From: DATJUF01 sp035524095
GTDB taxonomy: Bacteria > Desulfobacterota > Binatia > Binatales > Binataceae
Reading direction: 5' to 3'
NCBI GenBank assembly: GCA_035524095.1
Contig: DATKPK010000084.1
Coordinates: forward strand, 1 to 17,291
DNA length: 17,291 bases
A model generated the notes under the pieces. That model worked only from the letters and a program-made list of their open reading frames with translations, made no database searches and was not told where the DNA came from. Position 1 is the first letter of the stretch. Every line of letters begins with the position of its first letter. Both the position numbers and the translations under genes were made by a program. Shown here piece by piece: positions 13,404 through 17,291 of this stretch.

Positions 13404-13760
13404 CTAGAAGCCTACGCTATCCGCCCAATCTGCCAGCTGTGGAATTCGATAACGCTCGCCGGTCAGCGCTTTGTACATTAGAAAAAGCCAGTAAACCGCG
13501 AGCAGGAAGGCGATTACTCGTCCGATAAATGCGAGCAGATTCCCGAGGGCGCCAGGTAGAATCGCGATAAACACCGACAAAATGACCCACAGCACGATGC
13601 ACGCGACCGAAAAAACAATCGACTGCCGCGCATGGAACCGCACGAAATCATCGCGATTATAGGGCTCGATGTTAAGGAAGATTAGTCCGGTAATCAGGCC
13701 GAAAAGATAAGTCAGCGCCGCAATCGGCTTGTTCTCCGGCGCCGTCGTCGCTCCGTTCAT
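13404..13760 (-). CDS. DUF4870 (Tic20-like) membrane protein
   Basis: A 118-residue membrane protein with three hydrophobic segments (about 13-31, 47-69, 73-97). RFHARQSIVF (41-50) at the start of the second segment and the compact layout match the DUF4870/Tic20-like family of small bacterial membrane proteins of unknown role. AGGAGG lies just before the ATG on the minus strand (13768-13775), which fixes the start. It converges with the sulfur operon with an 8-base gap and diverges from the ferredoxin gene. Function unknown. Confidence 0.82.
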   Translation of the reverse strand: MNGATTAPENKPIAALTYLFGLITGLIFLNIEPYNRDDFVRFHARQSIVFSVACIVLWVILSVFIAILPGALGNLLAFIGRVIAFLLAVYWLFLMYKALTGERYRIPQLADWADSVGF

Positions 13761-13838
13761 CCCCCAACCCTCCTGGGCGTCGCCACGCCAAATATCCTAG
13801 GCGATGACGCATAGACTGGCAAACGTCCCTCGCCGCGA

Positions 13839-13892
13839 TTGACATGCCGCCACGCCGATCGTCTATAAGTAGCGGCTAGGACCTACAAGGAG
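13839..13892 (+). promoter_or_regulatory. Promoter and ribosome binding site of the small ferredoxin gene
   Basis: A perfect -35 TTGACA (13839-13844) and a near-perfect -10 TATAAG (13864-13869) are 19 bases apart, a little long. AAGGAG (13887-13892) lies 8 bases before the ATG at 13901. The gene is probably well expressed and constitutive. Confidence 0.6.
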
Positions 13893-13900
13893 ACACCACT

Positions 13901-14086
13901 ATGGCATTGCAAGTCCAATGGGACAGCGCCCGTTGCATCCACTCGGGTAACTGCGTCAAAGGCCTGCCGCAGGTGTTCAAGGTCGAAGGCGGCAAATTCG
14001 TTATCGATCCGGCTGCCGCTTCCGACGATCAAGTTCGCAAGACCGTGGCCGCCTGCCCGTCAGGCGCGCTCAAGATCAGCGATTAA
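13901..14086 (+). CDS. Small (4Fe-4S) mono-cluster ferredoxin, YjdI-like
   Basis: A 61-residue protein of the divergent single-cluster ferredoxin family (Fer4_19, E. coli YjdI). The ligands visible are C12 and C18 (RCIHSGNC) and C52 (CPSGAL). Only three cysteines are present in the whole protein, so the cluster is either [3Fe-4S] or has a fourth ligand of another kind, for example H14, which is conserved in the CxHSGxC form. There is no export signal. It is a single-gene unit with its own strong promoter and ribosome binding site. The family is thought to carry electrons, but the partner is unknown; P450 and reductases are possible and none is nearby. Confidence 0.9.
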   Translation: MALQVQWDSARCIHSGNCVKGLPQVFKVEGGKFVIDPAAASDDQVRKTVAACPSGALKISD

Positions 14087-14142
14087 ACTCTATCGCTCGG
14101 CTGTGACTTTCGCGGTGAGCCGGCGTTGAAGCGGATCCTCCG

Positions 14143-14823
14143 TTACCAAAGGAATGGCACTAGCCGGTACCGAACTTTAGCCTCGTATTCGGTGTAGCCC
14201 TTCAGTTCGCGCTGCAGAAACCGCTCCTCGAATATGATTCGCAGGGCCAACACGAGGATCGGAACAGCCGCAAACAATGCGGCGGCGTACGAGCCCAGCC
14301 ATAGCGGTATTCCGATCATTAGCAACACCCCGCCGCTGTACATCGGATGCCGGATCAAGCGATAGGGCCCACTGGCGATAACCGTCTGGCGTCGTTCAGC
14401 CTGTAATTTTACCACCGGCGCTGCAAATGGATTCGTCTTCAACGATATAGCTATTAGCCACCAACCTCCTGCGAACAATGCCAGCCCAAGCCACGACACA
14501 ACCGTTCCCGGACCTGCGAGCCAATGCCAACGAAAGACGTCGAGCGGAATCATCACGATCAGCGCGAAAAAGAGCGCGACGAATACCATCAGCACAATCT
14601 TGTCGGCCAGCGGCTGATCCTTTTGGATCGGCGGCTTGAAGCGTTCTTTCAGTAGTTCTTCGTTGCCGCGAAATACCGTCGTCATCATTGTAACCGTGGC
14701 AATCAGCACGACCCCGAGGAAGACCCATGCCCGCCACCAGTTGAGTGTCCCGGCTGGACCGAATAGCAACACGCCGAAGATAACGACGTTGAAAACTACG
14801 CCAGCAATCCTTCTGGCGTCCAT
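14143..14823 (-). CDS. Isoprenylcysteine carboxyl methyltransferase (ICMT)-like membrane methyltransferase
   Basis: A 226-residue membrane protein of the ICMT/phospholipid methyltransferase superfamily. It has about five hydrophobic segments (8-22, 32-50, 77-97, 108-127, 165-196). The SAM-binding signature is SGPYRLIRHPMYSG (151-164), followed by FEERFLQRELKGYTEYEAKVRYRLVP (198-223) with the conserved EE and GYxxY. In bacteria such proteins methylate lipids, isoprenoid chains or metabolites; protein substrates are not expected. CCTCTCC on the plus strand (14832-14838) reads GGAGAGG before the ATG on the minus strand. The DUF35 gene ends 18 bases upstream, so the two are probably in one operon. 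Substrate unknown. Confidence 0.87.
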   Translation of the reverse strand: MDARRIAGVVFNVVIFGVLLFGPAGTLNWWRAWVFLGVVLIATVTMMTTVFRGNEELLKERFKPPIQKDQPLADKIVLMVFVALFFALIVMIPLDVFRWHWLAGPGTVVSWLGLALFAGGWWLIAISLKTNPFAAPVVKLQAERRQTVIASGPYRLIRHPMYSGGVLLMIGIPLWLGSYAAALFAAVPILVLALRIIFEERFLQRELKGYTEYEAKVRYRLVPFLW

Positions 14824-14841
14824 TGCGTATGCCTCTCCGGG

Positions 14842-15261
14842 CTAGCTGGATCGCGGCCGGAACTTCGCCAGCGTTATCTCACCGGTCACGTCGTCGAATA
14901 CCACTTCGACCGTCATCCCAGCGCGGATTTGGTCATTGGCTATTTCCACAAGATTAGTCAGTAGCCTGGGACCCTCATCGAGTTCAACTTCCGCAACGTT
15001 GTAAGGCAATTCGCCGTCATAGCCGCGATAGTAAGATTGATGGAACACTACCCACGAATTGACTCGTCCATAACCGCTCAGCTTTGCCCACGTATAACGC
15101 CGCGACCAGCATTGCGGGCAGAGCGGCGCTGCCGGATACCATACCTTGCCACACTCATCGCAGCGCTGAAGGCGCAACTCGCGATTCTTCAGCGCGTCCC
15201 AATACGGCTTGTTCAACGAAGTAATCAAAGGAAGGGGCTTGTTATATTCAGTCTGAGGCAT
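14842..15261 (-). CDS. Zn-ribbon OB-fold protein (DUF35/ChsH2-like)
   Basis: A 139-residue protein with an N-terminal helix, a rubredoxin-like zinc ribbon with C34-x2-C37 and C48-x2-C51 (RCDECGKVWYPAAPLCPQC), and a C-terminal OB-fold (about 60-135: YGRVNSWVVFHQSYY then VAEVELDEGPRLL). DUF35 proteins usually bind acyl-CoA and serve as a partner for a thiolase, HMG-CoA synthase-like enzyme or MaoC-type hydratase, as in steroid side-chain breakdown. The usual thiolase partner is not next to it here. A strong AAAGGAGG (15270-15277 on the plus strand as CCTCCTTT) overlaps the stop codon of the upstream M23 gene, so translation is probably coupled. Confidence 0.9.
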   Translation of the reverse strand: MPQTEYNKPLPLITSLNKPYWDALKNRELRLQRCDECGKVWYPAAPLCPQCWSRRYTWAKLSGYGRVNSWVVFHQSYYRGYDGELPYNVAEVELDEGPRLLTNLVEIANDQIRAGMTVEVVFDDVTGEITLAKFRPRSS

Positions 15262-15275
15262 AAACGAAACCTCCT

Positions 15276-16466
15276 TTATTCGTCGGTTGCCCGAGGAAAT
15301 GTTACCTCTGCGTCTGCTGCTGGATAATCATCGGTGAAGGGCTGCGTCGTACCGCCAACGCCCTTGATCATCATCCGATCGTGCGGACCGTTAGTTATGC
15401 CGCCAGTGTCGCTCGCCTCAAAATGGTCAAACTCGTACGGCACGCCTTGACCCGCCAGGAACGACGGCTGATTGTCGATATGCATATGCAGATGCGGTTC
15501 GGTCGAATTCCCACTATTGCCGACATGTCCAAGTAAATCGCCGGCTTTTACCGTATCTCCCACCTTGACCCGCAGCGTACCTGGCCGCATATGGGCGTAT
15601 AGTGCGTAGAGGCCATAGCCAATGTCCACTACGACGTGGTTGCCCGCGGCATTGGCGAAATTGACATCGATGGAAACTTTACCCGAATGAGGTACGTTCT
15701 CAGGTATCCCGTCGAGCGCCTCGACAACCTTGCCGTTCGCGACACTATAGATAGGAGCGTCGTAACAGAAGTAGCTGCTGTTCTTGTCTTCGGGGCCTGA
15801 CCAAGTCACACCCTCGCCATTGACTATGTGGTATTTCACCCAATCGATCGCGTAACGCTGCGCGATATATGCTTGGCCGTGATCAAGTAAAACGGCTCGG
15901 CGATGAGCCGCATCCGGCCGATTGTTGGCCGCATCGCCTGCCAGCCAATCGGGGCCGCGCAACGGTGGCGCGACTACGATCGGCGGCGTACTGATAACGT
16001 CCAGCGGAGTTATGGCTAACGCATGATCAACCCCATCGGGCGACCGCATATGCAGCGTATTGTTTATCACGCCGGGCACTTCCCACGGATGCGCAAACTC
16101 TAGCGCAACGAAAACGATAGTCGTGCCTCCTGCGCCTATTTCCAGAGAATGCGCTTTGTCACCCGCGACTCCGGCTGTCCGCGTCATGCCTTCTAGTACC
16201 GATCCGGTGAAGGAAAAGGCCTTCGTACCGGCTTGAACGTCAACCGTCTCGAGCCGATAAGCGATCGGTATGTAGTTGGTGACGGCCATTTCATAGTATA
16301 GGCGCGTGCGGCGGTCTTGTATCAGCGGACTCGGCGGGAAGATATAGTTCACCGTCACCTGCGGCGGCTTCAGGTCCGGTCCTCCAGCGGAAAGAATGGA
16401 AGGCTTCAACGCCGCACACCAGATCAAAGCTAGCGCGAAAACAATACAACGCGGTCCAATTCGCAT
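15276..16466 (-). CDS. Exported M23-family (LytM-like) metallopeptidase
   Basis: A 396-residue exported protein. Residues 1-27 are a signal peptide (hydrophobic IVFALALIWCAAL, then SILSA). The middle is a beta-rich domain of unknown type (about 35-165). The C-terminal M23 peptidase domain (about 188-335) shows HRRAVLLDHGQ, then AQRYAIDW (D208 as a zinc ligand), ALYAHMRPGTL with H292, VGDTVKAGDLLGHVGNSG, and EPHLHMHI with H325 and H327. All expected zinc or catalytic residues are present, so it should be active against peptidoglycan cross-links or another peptide. No ribosome binding site is evident at the ATG. It stands 114 bases behind the LLM gene and directly before the DUF35 gene. Confidence 0.9.
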   Translation of the reverse strand: MRIGPRCIVFALALIWCAALKPSILSAGGPDLKPPQVTVNYIFPPSPLIQDRRTRLYYEMAVTNYIPIAYRLETVDVQAGTKAFSFTGSVLEGMTRTAGVAGDKAHSLEIGAGGTTIVFVALEFAHPWEVPGVINNTLHMRSPDGVDHALAITPLDVISTPPIVVAPPLRGPDWLAGDAANNRPDAAHRRAVLLDHGQAYIAQRYAIDWVKYHIVNGEGVTWSGPEDKNSSYFCYDAPIYSVANGKVVEALDGIPENVPHSGKVSIDVNFANAAGNHVVVDIGYGLYALYAHMRPGTLRVKVGDTVKAGDLLGHVGNSGNSTEPHLHMHIDNQPSFLAGQGVPYEFDHFEASDTGGITNGPHDRMMIKGVGGTTQPFTDDYPAADAEVTFPRATDE

Positions 16467-16580
16467 GAAACTGATCTAACCAACCTACGCCGCTCAATCT
16501 ACTGGAAGCGTGCGAGATAAAAGGCTCGAACTCCGCCACCTCTTTTGTCGACGCGCAACTGGCAACGAATCGTAGGACCG

Positions 16581-17291
16581 TCAGCCCATGAACTCCGGCA
16601 TGATCTTCGTACCAAACATTTGCAGCTGTTCTTTGACCTCATGCAGTGGTGAGAATCCTTGATCACACAAAACCATGAACCATTCAGGATTTAGCTGCTC
16701 CTGCACGTCGACCATCTGCCGCCTCACATCCTCGACTGTTCCGGTAAACGCCAGTCCAGCCTGGATGAATGGCTCGATCGTAGTCGGAATTTGCGGAATG
16801 AACTTGGCGTGAAACTGGCGAAACAAGAAGATCGCACCATTCTGCGCCCGCTCCAAAGCCTGCTCGCGAGTGTTCCCAAGATAGACGAGCCGTGTCAATC
16901 CGATATTTTCGCCGAGACGGAAAGTGCGTCCGGCCTTCACCGCTTCATCGGTATAGAACTGGGCGCCTTTGATTGCTAGTTCGGGAAACGGCAGAAAAAT
17001 CAGCGGCACCACTCCTTCCCGTGCCGACCAGCGAATAGTTTGTTCGGATGTCGTCAGCGCCATGAACAAATCCGGGTGCGGCTTCTGATAGGTCTTGGGC
17101 ACCGGCGAGATTTTGCGCAGGCGGTTCTGCTCGTCTAGTTCGCCCGGCGCACCATAACGCGCGGTCGCCTCATGCGGTAACCATTCCATCCCTTCGGGTG
17201 GCATCGGAACTTTGTAATAGCGCCCGTCGAATGAGAACGGCTCCTCGCCCCACGAGAGCTTCATCACTTTGAACAGTTCCTGGAAAACTTC
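16581..17291 (-). CDS. LLM-class (luciferase-like) flavin-dependent oxidoreductase, C-terminal part
   Basis: The last 237 residues of a flavin-dependent oxidoreductase of the bacterial luciferase/F420 family; the gene runs off the right edge, so its N-terminus is missing and the GTG at 17267 is an internal codon. Visible segments: FSFDGRYYKVP (typical FxGxxY of the family), PHPDLFMALTTSEQTIRWSAREG (the substrate-side strand with a conserved serine/glutamate region), and TGTVEDVRRQMVDVQEQL (the C-terminal TP/GTPEDV-type helix). The enzyme would oxidise a small organic compound with FMN or F420. Members are common in soil lineages and degrade alkanes, sulfonates or amines, but this one's substrate cannot be told. 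The gene ends 114 bases before the M23 gene. Confidence 0.9.
   Translation of the reverse strand, partial: EVFQELFKVMKLSWGEEPFSFDGRYYKVPMPPEGMEWLPHEATARYGAPGELDEQNRLRKISPVPKTYQKPHPDLFMALTTSEQTIRWSAREGVVPLIFLPFPELAIKGAQFYTDEAVKAGRTFRLGENIGLTRLVYLGNTREQALERAQNGAIFLFRQFHAKFIPQIPTTIEPFIQAGLAFTGTVEDVRRQMVDVQEQLNPEWFMVLCDQGFSPLHEVKEQLQMFGTKIMPEFMG

Noticed and set aside
14098..14122. CGGCT/AGCCG stem between the ferredoxin and the ICMT-like gene as bidirectional terminator
   Set aside because: Only five pairs with a 15-base loop and no T-run on either side.
1..17291. CRISPR array, tRNA, rRNA or insertion sequence
   Set aside because: No regularly spaced repeats, no cloverleaf-like or rRNA-like stretch, and no transposase frame or terminal repeats were seen.

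Overview
The window reads as chromosomal DNA of an uncultured, GC-rich, Gram-negative-type soil or sediment bacterium. The gene content (flavin-dependent LLM oxidoreductase, acyl-CoA dehydrogenase, DUF35 OB-fold protein, sulfotransferase, Fe-S APS reductase, type I glutamine synthetase, WaaP-like kinase) recalls lineages once placed in the Deltaproteobacteria, such as Binatota/Desulfobacterota-like groups. That placement is inferred from gene content only and is weak. I see no insertion sequence, phage gene, CRISPR array, tRNA or rRNA. The region is ordinary chromosome with several intergenic gaps richer in structure than usual.

Layout: 1-1704 (+) holds the 3' end of argJ, a small Rieske protein and a PAPS-type sulfotransferase. 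1772-5096 (-) holds a WaaP/Kdo-kinase-like protein, an XRE regulator, a structured 300-bp spacer, and a tightly coupled pair of a membrane-anchored FxLYD-like protein and an acyl-CoA dehydrogenase. A DUF1646 permease (5207-6226, +) diverges from the dehydrogenase. glnA (6528-7955) follows a 300-bp leader containing competing GC-rich complementary arms. Behind glnA come a strong hairpin, a 400-bp spacer with a possible small RNA, and a near-consensus sigma-54 promoter driving a small secreted protein (8395-8757). An SDR oxidoreductase follows.

9857-13395 is the most coherent module: an Rrf2-family regulator with a cysteine cluster, divergent from a sulfite/nitrite reductase, an APS-type CysH and an unknown 155-residue protein. 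Three inverted repeats lie in the divergent promoter, two of them over the -35/-10 region. This is an assimilatory sulfate-reduction operon under probable local Rrf2 control. A short, degenerate copy of the 3' end of the rrf2 gene lies just beyond it.

13404-17291 holds a DUF4870 membrane protein (-), a 61-residue three-cysteine ferredoxin with its own promoter (+), then a minus-strand series: LLM oxidoreductase (truncated by the window edge), M23 peptidase, DUF35 protein and an ICMT-like methyltransferase.

I did not find a clearly new multi-gene defence or biosynthetic system. The best candidates for something undescribed are the unknown third gene of the sulfur operon with its operator cluster, the sigma-54-driven secreted protein next to glnA, the glnA leader with switchable pairings, and the possible small RNA behind glnA.
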